From Nocardioides sp. ChNu-153 (GTDB lineage: Bacteria > Actinomycetota > Actinomycetes > Propionibacteriales > Nocardioidaceae): a DNA stretch of 64,000 bases. The notes below the pieces were generated by a model that was not told where the DNA came from, searched no databases, and saw only the letters and a list, made by a program, of their open reading frames with translations. The DNA is taken from positions 310,001-374,000 of the forward strand of contig NZ_JADEVT010000001.1 in NCBI RefSeq assembly GCF_030466625.1, read 5' to 3'. Below, piece by piece: positions 1 to 8,280 of this stretch (its first letter is position 1; every line of letters starts with the position of its first letter). Both the position numbers and the translations under genes were made by a program.

Positions 1-1
1 C

Positions 2-115
2 CTGCAGGCGATGCTGCTGCCCCTCGGCGTCGAGGAGGTCGAGGTCGACCCCTGCCTCGTCGCGCACGTCGCGCGCCCCGCGACCGTCGGGCCCGCCGTA
101 CTCTCGGGGGCGTGA
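2..115 (+). CDS. C-terminal end of an unidentified protein (partial)
   Basis: An open frame enters from the left window edge and ends at TGA 113-115, leaving the last 37 residues. The tail is Val/Ala-rich and ends PAVLSGA; I do not recognise a family from so little. The stop overlaps the GTG start of the next gene by 4 nt (GTGA), but that gene appears to have its own -10 box inside this coding sequence. Codon use matches the neighbours, which supports real coding. Confidence 0.55.
   Translation: MQAMLLPLGVEEVEVDPCLVAHVARPATVGPAVLSGA
99..104 (+). promoter_or_regulatory. -10 box (TACTCT) for a leaderless SRPBCC transcript
   Basis: TACTCT fits the actinobacterial TANNNT -10 consensus and ends 7 nt before the GTG at 112, the spacing expected when transcription starts at the start codon. 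No Shine-Dalgarno sequence precedes that GTG. No clear -35 is visible. Confidence 0.5.
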
Positions 116-627
116 GCGAGAGCGAGCAGCAGGCGTCCGCCGAGCGCATCGAGGTCCAGCGCGTCGTGGCGGCGCCGGCCGCCGCCGTCTACGACCTGCT
201 CACCGACCCGCAGGGCCACGTCGACATCGACGCCTCCGGCATGCTCATGGACGCCAGCGGCGAGCGGCCGCGCGCGGTGGGAGACAGGTTCGTCGTCCAC
301 ATGGACCGCGACGCCCTCGGCGACATTCCCGACCTACACGAGTACGACGTCACGGTCGTCATCGAGTCGCTCGTGCCCGACCGCGAGGTCTCCTGGAGCA
401 TCGTCGGGCGGGTCAGGCCGCCGATCGGGCACGTCTACGGCTACCGCCTGGAACCGGTCGAGCCCGGCGCCGACGGTCGCGAGCGCACGCTCGTGACCAG
501 CTTCTACGACTGGTCGGCCGCGCGGCCGGAGTGGAAGGCGATCTTCCCGCTCATCCCCGAGCAGAGCCTCAAGGCCACCCTCGGCATCCTCGCCCGCACC
601 GTCGTGCGCCGGGTCCGGGCGGGCTGA
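112..627 (+). CDS. SRPBCC-family (START/Bet v1-like) protein
   Basis: 171 residues. The N-terminal block IEVQRVVAAPAAAVYDLLTD is the usual opening of SRPBCC hydrophobic-pocket proteins (beta strand, then the helix with AAxVWxLLtD). The middle carries alternating strands such as VSWSIVGRV and the end has the long amphipathic helix EQSLKATLGILARTVVRR. Members bind lipids or polyketides or act as cyclases or stress proteins; the ligand here cannot be read. The GTG start is chosen because it is 7 nt after a TACTCT -10 box. The gene converges on the TetR gene and may not belong to the catabolic island. Confidence 0.8.
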   Translation: MSESEQQASAERIEVQRVVAAPAAAVYDLLTDPQGHVDIDASGMLMDASGERPRAVGDRFVVHMDRDALGDIPDLHEYDVTVVIESLVPDREVSWSIVGRVRPPIGHVYGYRLEPVEPGADGRERTLVTSFYDWSAARPEWKAIFPLIPEQSLKATLGILARTVVRRVRAG

Positions 628-673
628 GCTCGCCACGACCGACCGACGGAACGACCGACGGGCTCGGGCCCGG

Positions 674-1276
674 TCAGGCCCCGACGATCCGCAGCGCGAT
701 CTCGGCGTACCGCTCGCCGACGTCCTCGGGGCTCCACCCGCCGCCCTCGCGGTACCACCGCGCCAGGTCGATGCCCATCGACAGCACGGCCGCCGCGGCG
801 ATGCGCGGGTCGGGGCAGGCGAACCGTCCGGCCGCCACCCCGTCGACGACGATGCCGCGCAGCTCGGCGTCGATGGCGCGCCGCAGCCCGTTGATCTCCG
901 CGAGGTGCGGCTCGCTCAGCGCCGCCAGCTCGTAGTTCACGATCCGGGCCCGCGTGTGCCCGCGGGCGTGGTGGACCGCGAAGTCGCGCACCGCCTGCCG
1001 CAGCTGCTCGGCGGGGTCCGGGTCGGCGGCACGCGCCCGCCGCAGCAGCTCGAGCGTCGCCAGGTGGCCCTCGCGCGAGATGACGAAGAGCAGCTCCTCC
1101 TTGGAGCGGTGGTGCACGTAGAGGGCGGCCGGGCTCATCTGGGCCCCGGTGGCGATGTCGCGCGTCGTCGTGCCGTGGAACCCCTTCTCGGCGAAGGCCC
1201 GCACGGCCGCCTCGACGAGCCGGGACCGCGAGCTGTCGGCGCGGCTGGGGCTCGGGGCCGTCTCGGTCTCGTCCAC
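674..1276 (-). CDS. TetR/AcrR-family transcriptional repressor
   Basis: About 200 residues. The N-terminal half holds the TetR helix-turn-helix (AFAEKGFHGTTTRDIATGA, then SPAALYVHHRSKEELL); the C-terminal half is an all-helical ligand domain. It is divergent from the thiolase operon and an inverted repeat lies between them, so it probably represses that operon and itself, with an acyl-CoA as likely inducer (inference from family and context). The start is uncertain: GTG 1276 has GAGAGG 8 nt upstream and is preferred; ATG 1324 (216 aa) and GTG 1351 (225 aa) are in frame but lie next to or over the operator and lack a good ribosome site. Confidence 0.88.
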   Translation of the reverse strand: MDETETAPSPSRADSSRSRLVEAAVRAFAEKGFHGTTTRDIATGAQMSPAALYVHHRSKEELLFVISREGHLATLELLRRARAADPDPAEQLRQAVRDFAVHHARGHTRARIVNYELAALSEPHLAEINGLRRAIDAELRGIVVDGVAAGRFACPDPRIAAAAVLSMGIDLARWYREGGGWSPEDVGERYAEIALRIVGA

Positions 1277-1330
1277 CGGCACATCCTCTCGGGAGGGGTT
1301 GACGCGGGTCGCGTCCTGTCCCATGCTCGC

Positions 1331-1348
1331 ACTAAGCAAGCGCTTAGT
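1331..1348. promoter_or_regulatory. Putative TetR operator ACTAAGC-N4-GCTTAGT
   Basis: A perfect 7-bp inverted repeat with 4-bp spacer (AAGC) lies between the divergent TetR and thiolase genes. CTAAGC/GCTTAG arms are typical of operators of TetR repressors that control acyl-CoA metabolism in actinobacteria. Its position would cover both promoters. Confidence 0.7.
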
Positions 1349-1395
1349 CACCCCCGGTCGCGACCCGTGCGCGCCCCGACGCAGAAGAGGTCCCC

Positions 1396-2613
1396 ATGCC
1401 CGAAGCCGTGATCGTCTCCGCCGCCCGCTCGCCCATGGGCCGCGCGGGCAAGGGTTCCCTCAAAGGCATGCGCCCCGACGACCTCGCGCTGCAGATGGTC
1501 GAGGCCGCCCTGGCCAAGGTGCCCGAGCTCGACCGCCGCGACATCGTCGACATCGCCCTCGGCGTGGGTCAGCCCGCGGGCGAGTCCGGGTTCAACCTGG
1601 CCCGCGCCGTCGCGGTGCTCGGCGGCATGGACCACCTGCCGGGCGTCACCGTCAACCGCTACTGCTCCTCGAGCCTGCAGACCACCCGCATGGCGTTCCA
1701 CGCCATCAAGGCCGGCGAGGGCGACGTCTTCCTCTCCGCCGGCGTCGAGACGGTGAGCCGCTTCGGTGCCGGGTTCTCCGACATCGACGCCGCGCAGAAC
1801 CCCGTCTTCGCCGACGCCGTGGCCCGCACCGCGCGCCGCGCCGAGGGGGGCGGCGAGTCGTGGACCGACCCGCGCGAGAGCGGCGAGCTGCCCGACCTCT
1901 ACATCGCGATGGGCCAGACCGCCGAGAACGTGGCGGAGGCGATCGGCATGACGCGCGAGGAGCAGGACCGGTTCGCGGTCCGCAGCCAGAACCTCACCGA
2001 GAAGGCCATCGCCGACGGGTTCTGGGCGAAGGACATCACCCCGGTCACGCTGCCCGACGGCAGCGTCGTGTCGAGCGACGACGGGCCGCGGGCGGGCACG
2101 ACGTACGAGGCCGTCAGCGGCCTCAAGCCGGTCTTCCGTCCCGACGGCACCGTGACGGCCGGCAACGCCTGCCCGCTCAACGACGGCGCCGCGGCGCTCG
2201 TCGTCATGAGCGACACGAAGGCGAAGGAGCTGGGGCTCACGCCGCTGGCGCGCATCGTCTCGACCGCGGTCACCGGCCTCTCGCCGGAGATCATGGGCCT
2301 CGGGCCCGTCGAGGCCATCCCCGCCGCCCTGCGCCACGCCGGGATGCAGCTGGGTGACATCGACCTGTTCGAGATCAACGAGGCGTTCGCCGTGCAGGCG
2401 CTCGGCTCCGCGCAGCAGATCGGCATCGACGTCGACAAGCTCAACGTCAACGGCGGCGCCATCGCGCTCGGTCACCCCTTCGGCATGACGGGCGCGCGCA
2501 TCACGAGCACCCTCATCAACTCCCTGCAGCACCACGACAAGCAGTTCGGCGTCGAGTCGATGTGCGTCGGCGGTGGCCAGGGCATGGCGATGGTGCTGGA
2601 GCGCCTCTCGTGA
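1396..2613 (+). CDS. Thiolase (acetyl-CoA C-acyltransferase, FadA type)
   Basis: 405 residues, normal thiolase length. It performs the last beta-oxidation step, CoA-dependent cleavage of a 3-ketoacyl-CoA. The nucleophile Cys90 lies in NRYCSSSLQT, His360 in GHPFGMTGAR and the second catalytic Cys390 in MCVGGGQGMA, so the enzyme should be active. It is first in an operon read away from the TetR gene and overlaps the next gene by 4 nt (GTGA). The TetR operator just upstream is the likely control point. Degradative rather than biosynthetic use is inferred from the adjacent acyl-CoA dehydrogenases. Confidence 0.93.
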   Translation: MPEAVIVSAARSPMGRAGKGSLKGMRPDDLALQMVEAALAKVPELDRRDIVDIALGVGQPAGESGFNLARAVAVLGGMDHLPGVTVNRYCSSSLQTTRMAFHAIKAGEGDVFLSAGVETVSRFGAGFSDIDAAQNPVFADAVARTARRAEGGGESWTDPRESGELPDLYIAMGQTAENVAEAIGMTREEQDRFAVRSQNLTEKAIADGFWAKDITPVTLPDGSVVSSDDGPRAGTTYEAVSGLKPVFRPDGTVTAGNACPLNDGAAALVVMSDTKAKELGLTPLARIVSTAVTGLSPEIMGLGPVEAIPAALRHAGMQLGDIDLFEINEAFAVQALGSAQQIGIDVDKLNVNGGAIALGHPFGMTGARITSTLINSLQHHDKQFGVESMCVGGGQGMAMVLERLS

Positions 2614-3434
2614 CGATGGCCGACGGCACCCCCGTCAGCGAGGCGTTCAGCGCCCCCGTCGGGAGCACCGCGGTCGTCACCGGCGCGGCCGGCGGCATCG
2701 GCCGGGCGCTCGCCGCCCGGCTCGTCGCCGGCGGCCTGCGCGTCGTCGTCAGCGACCGCGACCCGGCGGCGACCGAGCAGGTCGCCACCGAGGTCGGAGC
2801 CGAGGGTGCCGTCGCGGGGGACCTGGCCACCGCGGCCGGGGTCGAGGCGGTCGTCGCGGGCGCCGAGGCCGTCCTCGGCCCGCTCGACGTGTGGTGCGGC
2901 AACGCCGGCATCGAGGCGGGTCACGGCCTCGACGCCGACGACGCGGCGTGGACGCTGGCCCAGGACGTCAACGTCCTCGCCCACGTGCGGGCCGCGCGGC
3001 TGCTCGTGCCCGGCTGGCTCGAGCGCGGTCGCGGCCGGTTCGTCGTCACGGCCTCCGCGGCGGGCCTGCTCACCATGCTGGGGAGCCCGACGTACTCGGT
3101 CACGAAGCACGGCGCCGTCGCCTTCGCGGAGTGGCTGTCGGCGACCTACCGCCACCGCGGCGTGGTCGTGCAGGCCATCTGCCCCCAGGGCGTGCGCACG
3201 CGCATGCTCGAGGAGTCCGGCCCGCTCAAGGAGCTGCTGACCCGCGACGAGGCGCTGGCCCCGGAGGAGGTGGCCGAGGCGCTGTGGGCCTCCTTCGCCG
3301 ACGACCGGTTCCTCGTGCTGCCGCACCCTCAGGTCGCGGACTACTACGTCGGCCGCGCCCGCGACACCGACCGCTGGCTGGGGCAGATGAACCGGCTCCA
3401 GCAGGCGCTCGAGGCCGGCGGCCACCGGGCCTGA
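2610..3434 (+). CDS. Short-chain dehydrogenase/reductase
   Basis: 274 residues from GTG 2610, which overlaps the thiolase stop and has GGAG 8 nt upstream; ATG 2616 is a close alternative. The Rossmann motif TGAAGGIG is at residues 24-31, NAG at 98-100 and the catalytic set Ser149, Tyr162, Lys166 (YSVTK) is complete. The order between thiolase and MaoC suggests oxidation of a hydroxyacyl-CoA or an alcohol of the imported acid. The C-terminal region after residue 200 (LPHPQVADYYVGRARDTDRW) resembles SDRs of lipid and steroid degradation clusters. Substrate is not determinable. Confidence 0.88.
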   Translation: MTMADGTPVSEAFSAPVGSTAVVTGAAGGIGRALAARLVAGGLRVVVSDRDPAATEQVATEVGAEGAVAGDLATAAGVEAVVAGAEAVLGPLDVWCGNAGIEAGHGLDADDAAWTLAQDVNVLAHVRAARLLVPGWLERGRGRFVVTASAAGLLTMLGSPTYSVTKHGAVAFAEWLSATYRHRGVVVQAICPQGVRTRMLEESGPLKELLTRDEALAPEEVAEALWASFADDRFLVLPHPQVADYYVGRARDTDRWLGQMNRLQQALEAGGHRA

Positions 3435-3506
3435 CGCCCGCCCGCGCCACCCACCCACCCCATCCCCGTGCCACCCCACCCCACCCAGCACCCTGGAGGA
3501 CCCCCC

Positions 3507-4265
3507 GTGAACGACACCCAGCGCGTCGCGATCGTCACCGGCGCCGCCCGCGGCATCGGGGCCGCGGTCGCCCGCCGCCTCGCCACCGACGGCCACGCCG
3601 TCGCCGTGCTCGACCTCGACGAGGCCGCCTGCGGCGCGGTGGTCGCCGAGATCGAGGCCGCCGGGGGCCGCGGGCTCGCCGTGGGCGTGGACGTCACCGA
3701 CGAGGAGGGCGTCACCGAGGCCGTCCGGCGCGTCGCCGAGGCGCTCGGCGCGCCGACCGTGCTCGTCAACAACGCCGGCATCATCCGCGACAACGTGCTG
3801 CTGAAGATGTCCGCGGACGACTGGGACTCGGTCGTCGCGGTGCACCTGCGGGGGGCGTTCCTGCTGTCGCGGGCCGTCGCCGCGCCGATGCGCGAGGCCG
3901 GCTTCGGCCGCATCGTCAACCTGTCGAGCACCTCCGCCCTCGGCAACCGCGGCCAGGCGAACTACTCCGCCGCCAAAGCAGGCATCCAGGGGCTGACGAA
4001 GACCCTGGCGATCGAGCTGGGTCGGTACGGCGTGACCGCCAACGCCATCGCCCCGGGCTTCATCGAGACCGACATGACCGCGGCCACCGCGGCCCGGGTC
4101 GGCATGGACTTCGAGGAGTTCAAGCAGGCCGCCGCCTCCCAGATCCCCGTCGCGCGCACCGGCCGCCCCGACGACATCGCCCACGCCGTGTCGTTCTTCG
4201 CCAGCGAGGGCGCCGGCTTCGTCTCCGGCCAGGTGCTCTACGTCGCCGGCGGCCCCCGTGCCTGA
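3507..4265 (+). CDS. FabG-like 3-oxoacyl reductase / 3-hydroxyacyl-CoA dehydrogenase (SDR)
   Basis: 252 residues from GTG 3507, chosen because TGGAGGA sits 7 nt upstream; a longer frame exists but only adds low-complexity sequence. TGAARGIG is at residues 11-18, NNAG at 88-91, and Ser140, Tyr153 and Lys157 form the catalytic triad. It is close to FabG in length and motifs (the GFIETDMT segment is also typical). In this island it more likely oxidises a 3-hydroxyacyl-CoA than reduces acyl-ACP. Its stop overlaps the MaoC start by 8 nt, so the two are probably translated together. Confidence 0.88.
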   Translation: MNDTQRVAIVTGAARGIGAAVARRLATDGHAVAVLDLDEAACGAVVAEIEAAGGRGLAVGVDVTDEEGVTEAVRRVAEALGAPTVLVNNAGIIRDNVLLKMSADDWDSVVAVHLRGAFLLSRAVAAPMREAGFGRIVNLSSTSALGNRGQANYSAAKAGIQGLTKTLAIELGRYGVTANAIAPGFIETDMTAATAARVGMDFEEFKQAAASQIPVARTGRPDDIAHAVSFFASEGAGFVSGQVLYVAGGPRA

Positions 4266-4743
4266 GTCCGCTCCCGGGTCAGCAGCCGGGCCGCGCATCG
4301 TCGACGGCGTCGCCGGGGTGCGCGAGCTCGTCGGCACCCACCTCGGCCACTCCGGCTGGCACACCGTGACCCAGCAGCAGGTCGACACGTTCGCGGAGGC
4401 CACCGGCGACCACCAGTGGATCCACGTCGACCCCGAGCGGGCCGCCGCCGGCCCGTTCGGCGGCACCATCGCCCACGGCTACCTGACCCTGTCGCTGGTG
4501 CCGATGCTCGGCCAGCAGGTCTACACGGTCACCGGCCTGCGCATGGGCGTGAACTACGGCAGCAACAAGGTGCGGTTCCCGGCGCCCGTGCCGGTCGGCT
4601 CGCGGGTGCGCGCCGGCGTCGAGATCCTCGCGCTCGAGCCCGGCGGCGGCGGCCACCAGCTCACGACGCGGGTCACGGTGGAGATCGAGGGCGGCGCGAA
4701 GCCCGCCTGCGTGGCCGAGGTCGTCAGCATCCTGGTCGGGTGA
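4258..4743 (+). CDS. MaoC-family (R)-specific enoyl-CoA hydratase
   Basis: 161 residues, a single hot-dog domain. The hydratase-2 motif is visible at residues 48-74 (EATGDHQWIHVDPERA then GGTIAHGYLTLSL), with catalytic Asp51 and His56. It would hydrate an enoyl-CoA to the 3-hydroxyacyl-CoA that the preceding SDR can oxidise. The GTG start lies inside the end of the upstream gene, an 8-nt overlap. All that beta-oxidation needs (dehydrogenase, hydratase, hydroxyacyl dehydrogenase, thiolase) is thus present in this operon. Confidence 0.9.
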   Translation: MPESAPGSAAGPRIVDGVAGVRELVGTHLGHSGWHTVTQQQVDTFAEATGDHQWIHVDPERAAAGPFGGTIAHGYLTLSLVPMLGQQVYTVTGLRMGVNYGSNKVRFPAPVPVGSRVRAGVEILALEPGGGGHQLTTRVTVEIEGGAKPACVAEVVSILVG

Positions 4744-4753
4744 CGGCGCCCCG

Positions 4754-5800
4754 ATGACCGACACCGACGTCCCGGGTCTCGACCCCGCCGCGCTCACCGC
4801 CTGGTGGCGCGCCACCCTCACCACCGACCCCGCCACCGAGCTGGCCGGCGACCTGCGCGGCTCCCTCATCGCCGGGGGCAAGTCCAACCTGACCTACCGC
4901 GTCGGCGACGGCGCCCGCACGTGGATCGTGCGCCGCCCGCCCCTGGGCCACGTGCTGGCCACCGCCCACGACATGGCGCGCGAGCACCGGGTGATGACCG
5001 CCCTGGCGCCGACGACGGTGCCGGTCCCCGCGACGTACGCGCTGTGCAGCGACGACACGGTGCTCGGCGCCCCCTTCTACGTCATGGCCGACGTCGCGGG
5101 CACGCCGTACCGGACCGCCGACCAGCTCGCCCCCCTCGGTGCCGAGCGCACCCGGCGGATCAGTGAGGGCCTCGTCGACACCCTCGCCGCGCTCCACGCC
5201 GTGGCGCCCGAGGAGGTCGGTCTCGGCGACTTCGGGCGCCCCGAGGGCTTCCTCGTGCGCCAGGTACGCCGGTGGTCGACGCAGCTGGAGCGCTCCCGCT
5301 CGCGCGACCTCCCGGCCGCCGACGAGCTCCAGCGCCGCCTCGAGGGCGCCGTCGAGGCGGCGGCCGCGGGCACCCGCCCGGGCATCGTCCACGGCGACTA
5401 CCGCCTCGACAACGCGCTCGTCGACGACACCGGTGCCGTGGCGGCCGTCATCGACTGGGAGATGGCCACGCTGGGCGACACGCTCACCGACGTCGCCCTG
5501 ATGGTCCTCTACGGCCGCCTCGCCGAGGTCGCCCCGGGCGCCGTCGCCGACGCCGGCCGCGCGCCCGGCTTCCTCGACGAGGACGCGATCCTCGAGCGCT
5601 ACGCCACCGCGCGGGGCACCGACCTGCGCGCCCTCGACGTCCACCTCGGGCTCGCCGCGTTCAAGCTCGCCGTGATCCTCGAGGGCATCCACTTCCGGCA
5701 CCAGCACGGCCAGACCGTCGGCGACGGCTTCGCCGACGTCGGCGCGGTCGTCGTACCCCTCCTGGAGATGGGGCTCGCCGCCCTGCCCGCACGCCCCTGA
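4754..5800 (+). CDS. APH-like phosphotransferase, homologous to the kinase domain of ACAD10/ACAD11 (LvaA type)
   Basis: 348 residues. Glycine loop AGGKSNLTYRV at 40-50; the Brenner box HGDYRLDN at 213-220 supplies catalytic Asp215 and Asn220, and VIDWE at 232-236 the metal-binding Asp234. Segments such as GGKSNLTY, APFYVMADVAGTPYR and HGDYRLDN follow the N-terminal kinase domain of human ACAD10/11. Those proteins and LvaA of the Pseudomonas levulinate pathway phosphorylate 4-hydroxyacyl-CoAs. The partner dehydrogenase domain is the next gene, 57 nt downstream, so I infer the same chemistry from two separate polypeptides. Aminoglycoside phosphorylation is unlikely. Confidence 0.85.
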   Translation: MTDTDVPGLDPAALTAWWRATLTTDPATELAGDLRGSLIAGGKSNLTYRVGDGARTWIVRRPPLGHVLATAHDMAREHRVMTALAPTTVPVPATYALCSDDTVLGAPFYVMADVAGTPYRTADQLAPLGAERTRRISEGLVDTLAALHAVAPEEVGLGDFGRPEGFLVRQVRRWSTQLERSRSRDLPAADELQRRLEGAVEAAAAGTRPGIVHGDYRLDNALVDDTGAVAAVIDWEMATLGDTLTDVALMVLYGRLAEVAPGAVADAGRAPGFLDEDAILERYATARGTDLRALDVHLGLAAFKLAVILEGIHFRHQHGQTVGDGFADVGAVVVPLLEMGLAALPARP

Positions 5801-5857
5801 CCAGCGCCCGTCCCAGCACCGCCCACCCCAGCACCGGCCCCGAGCGAGGACACCACG

Positions 5858-7102
5858 ATGGACTTCCGCCACGACGCCCGCACCGAGGAGCTGCTCTCCT
5901 CGCTGGACGACCTGCTGACCACCCACGTCGAGCCCGCCGACGCCCGGTTCACCGCCGAGCTCGACGCGCTCGAGGACCCGTGGGCCTGGTCCACGGTGCC
6001 CGTCCTCGACGAGCTGCGCGCCGAGGCCCGCCGCCGGGGGCTGTGGAACCTGTTCCTCCCCGGCGAGCACGGGCCGGGGGTGACGAACCTGCAGTACGCG
6101 CCGCTCGCCGAGCTCACCGGTCGCGCCCCCCGCCTGGGCCCGGCGGCGCTCAACTGCTCCGCCCCGGACACCGGCAACATGGAGGTGCTGTCGATGTTCG
6201 GCAGCCCCGAGCAGCAGGAGCGGTGGCTGCGCCCGCTGCTCGACGCCGAGATCCGCTCGGCGTTCGCCATGACCGAGCCCGACGTCGCCTCGTCCGACGC
6301 GACCAACATCGCGACGCGCATCGTCCGCGACGGCGACGAGTACGTCGTGAGTGGGCGGAAGTGGTGGATCACGGGCGCGATGAACCCGCAGGCCGAGCTG
6401 CTCATCGTCATGGGCAAGACCGACCCCGACGCCGACCGCCACCGCCAGCAGTCGATGATCCTGGTGCCCCGCGACACCCCGGGCGTCGAGATCGTCCGGC
6501 CGATGGAGGTCTTCGGGTACGACGACCGCGACCACGGCGGGCACGCCGAGATCGTCTTCCACGACGTGCGGGTGCCGCGCGCGAACCTGGTGGGCGAGGA
6601 GGGCCAGGGCTTCGCGATCGCCCAGGCCCGTCTCGGCCCGGGCCGCATCCACCACTGCATGCGCTCCATCGGCGTCGCCGAGCGCGCCATCGAGCTGATG
6701 TGCGCCCGCGCCGACGGCCGTGTGGCGTTCGGGCGCTCGCTGTCGGAGCAGGGCGTCGTGCGCGACTGGATCGCCGAGTCCCGGGTGCGCCTCGAGCAGC
6801 TGCGCCTGCTGGTCCTCAAGGCGGCGTGGCTCATGGACACCGTCGGCAACCGTGGCGCCCACACCGAGATCCAGGCGATCAAGATCGCGACGCCGTCGAC
6901 CGTGCAGTGGATCCTCGACAAGGCCATCCAGGTGCACGGCGCGGGCGGGCTGTCGCAGGACTTCCCCCTCGCGGCGTCGTACGCCGGCATCCGCACGCTG
7001 CGCTTCGCCGACGGCCCCGACGAGGTGCACAAGCAGGCCCTGGCCCGCCACGAGCTGCGCCGCCAGGCCGACCGCCGCGCCGCCGCGGGGCAGCCGGCGT
7101 GA
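5858..7102 (+). CDS. ACAD10/ACAD11-type acyl-CoA dehydrogenase
   Basis: 414 residues, ATG with GAGG upstream. It carries the ACAD10/11 signature series: NCSAPDTGNMEVL, FAMTEPDVASSDATNI, GRKWWITGA, SMILVPRDTPGV, RLGPGRIHHCMR and FADGPDEVH. Asp385 occupies the region where medium-chain enzymes carry their catalytic Glu. In ACAD10/11 and LvaC this FAD domain eliminates phosphate from a 4-phosphoacyl-CoA and helps convert 4-hydroxyacyl-CoA to a beta-oxidation intermediate; that role here is inferred from family and from the kinase gene just upstream. Overlaps the next gene by 4 nt. Confidence 0.9.
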   Translation: MDFRHDARTEELLSSLDDLLTTHVEPADARFTAELDALEDPWAWSTVPVLDELRAEARRRGLWNLFLPGEHGPGVTNLQYAPLAELTGRAPRLGPAALNCSAPDTGNMEVLSMFGSPEQQERWLRPLLDAEIRSAFAMTEPDVASSDATNIATRIVRDGDEYVVSGRKWWITGAMNPQAELLIVMGKTDPDADRHRQQSMILVPRDTPGVEIVRPMEVFGYDDRDHGGHAEIVFHDVRVPRANLVGEEGQGFAIAQARLGPGRIHHCMRSIGVAERAIELMCARADGRVAFGRSLSEQGVVRDWIAESRVRLEQLRLLVLKAAWLMDTVGNRGAHTEIQAIKIATPSTVQWILDKAIQVHGAGGLSQDFPLAASYAGIRTLRFADGPDEVHKQALARHELRRQADRRAAAGQPA

Positions 7103-8280
7103 GCGCCGCCGCCGAGCTGCGCGAGCGGGTCGCCGCGTTCCTGGCCGAGCACGACCCCGCCACGACCGAGCGCCTCGACCTCCTCCGGGCCCGGTACGAC
7201 GCGGGGCTGGCGTGGGTGCACTTCCCGCCGGGTCGCGGCGGGCTGGGGCTGCCCCGGGCCCTGCAACCGGTGGTCGAGGAGGCGTTCGCCGCCGTCGGCG
7301 CGCCCGACAACGCGCCCCACCGCAACGGCATCGGCCTCGGCATGGCCGCCCCCACGATCGTCGCCTTCGGCACCCCCGAGCAGCAGGACCGCTTCCTGCG
7401 CCCGCTGTGGACGGGGGAGGAGACGTGGTGCCAGCTGTTCTCGGAGCCGGGCGCCGGCTCCGACCTCGCCGCGCTCGGCACCCGGGCGGTGCTCGACGGC
7501 GACACCTGGGTGGTCGACGGCCAGAAGGTGTGGACCTCGGGCGCCCACACGGCCCGGTTCGCGATCCTCGTGGCCCGCACCGACCCGGACGTGCCCAAGC
7601 ACCGCGGGCTGACCTACTTCCTGTGCGACATGACCGACCCCGGCGTCGAGGTCCGCCCGCTGCGCCAGCTCACCGGCGAGGCCGAGTTCAACGAGGTGTT
7701 CCTCACCGGCGTCCGCATCCCCGACGCCCACCGGCTGGGCGAGGTGGGGGAGGGCTGGCGCGTCGCGACGGCCACCCTCGACCACGAGCGCGTCGCGATC
7801 GGCGCCGGGTCGCCCGCGCGGGAGAGCGGCATGGTGGGCCGGGTCGCCGAGACCTGGCGCGCCCACCCCGAGGCGCGCACGCCCGGCCTGCACGACCGGC
7901 TCGTGCGGCACTGGGTCGACGCCGAGGTCGCCCGCGCCGCCGGGCTGCGGCTGCAGCAGAAGCTGGCCCGCGGCCAGCTCGGGCCCGAGGGGGCGGCGAT
8001 GAAGCTCGTCTTCGCGCGCCTCGCCCAGCAGCTCTCCGGGCTCGAGGTCGAGCTCCTCGGCGACGACGGCCTGCGCTACTCCGACTGGACCCTGGTGCGC
8101 CCCGACCGGGTCGACTTCACCGGCCGCGACGCCGGTTACCGCTACCTGCGCGCCAAGGGCAACTCCATCGAGGGCGGCACCTCGGAGATCCTGCGCAACA
8201 TCGTCGCCGAGCGGGTGCTCGGGCTGCCCGGGGAGCCCCGGGTCGACAAGGACGTGCCGTGGAAGGAGATCCCGCGATGA
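7099..8280 (+). CDS. Acyl-CoA dehydrogenase, probable subunit of a two-protein enzyme
   Basis: 393 residues from GTG 7099, which overlaps the previous stop (GTGA). Visible are the FAD-binding FSEPGAGSDLA, the GQKVWTSGAHTARF segment and the C-terminal GNSIEGGTSEILRNIVAERVLG. It resembles the FadE27/FadE29-like half of the alpha2beta2 acyl-CoA dehydrogenases that actinobacteria use on bulky side chains. The following gene, overlapping by 4 nt, resembles the other half, so a heteromeric enzyme is likely (inference). Acyl chain specificity is unknown. Confidence 0.88.
   Translation: MSAAAELRERVAAFLAEHDPATTERLDLLRARYDAGLAWVHFPPGRGGLGLPRALQPVVEEAFAAVGAPDNAPHRNGIGLGMAAPTIVAFGTPEQQDRFLRPLWTGEETWCQLFSEPGAGSDLAALGTRAVLDGDTWVVDGQKVWTSGAHTARFAILVARTDPDVPKHRGLTYFLCDMTDPGVEVRPLRQLTGEAEFNEVFLTGVRIPDAHRLGEVGEGWRVATATLDHERVAIGAGSPARESGMVGRVAETWRAHPEARTPGLHDRLVRHWVDAEVARAAGLRLQQKLARGQLGPEGAAMKLVFARLAQQLSGLEVELLGDDGLRYSDWTLVRPDRVDFTGRDAGYRYLRAKGNSIEGGTSEILRNIVAERVLGLPGEPRVDKDVPWKEIPR

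Noticed and set aside
4754-5800. Aminoglycoside resistance phosphotransferase
   Set aside because: Motifs and the neighbouring ACAD10/11-type gene point to an acyl-CoA kinase role; nothing suggests resistance.
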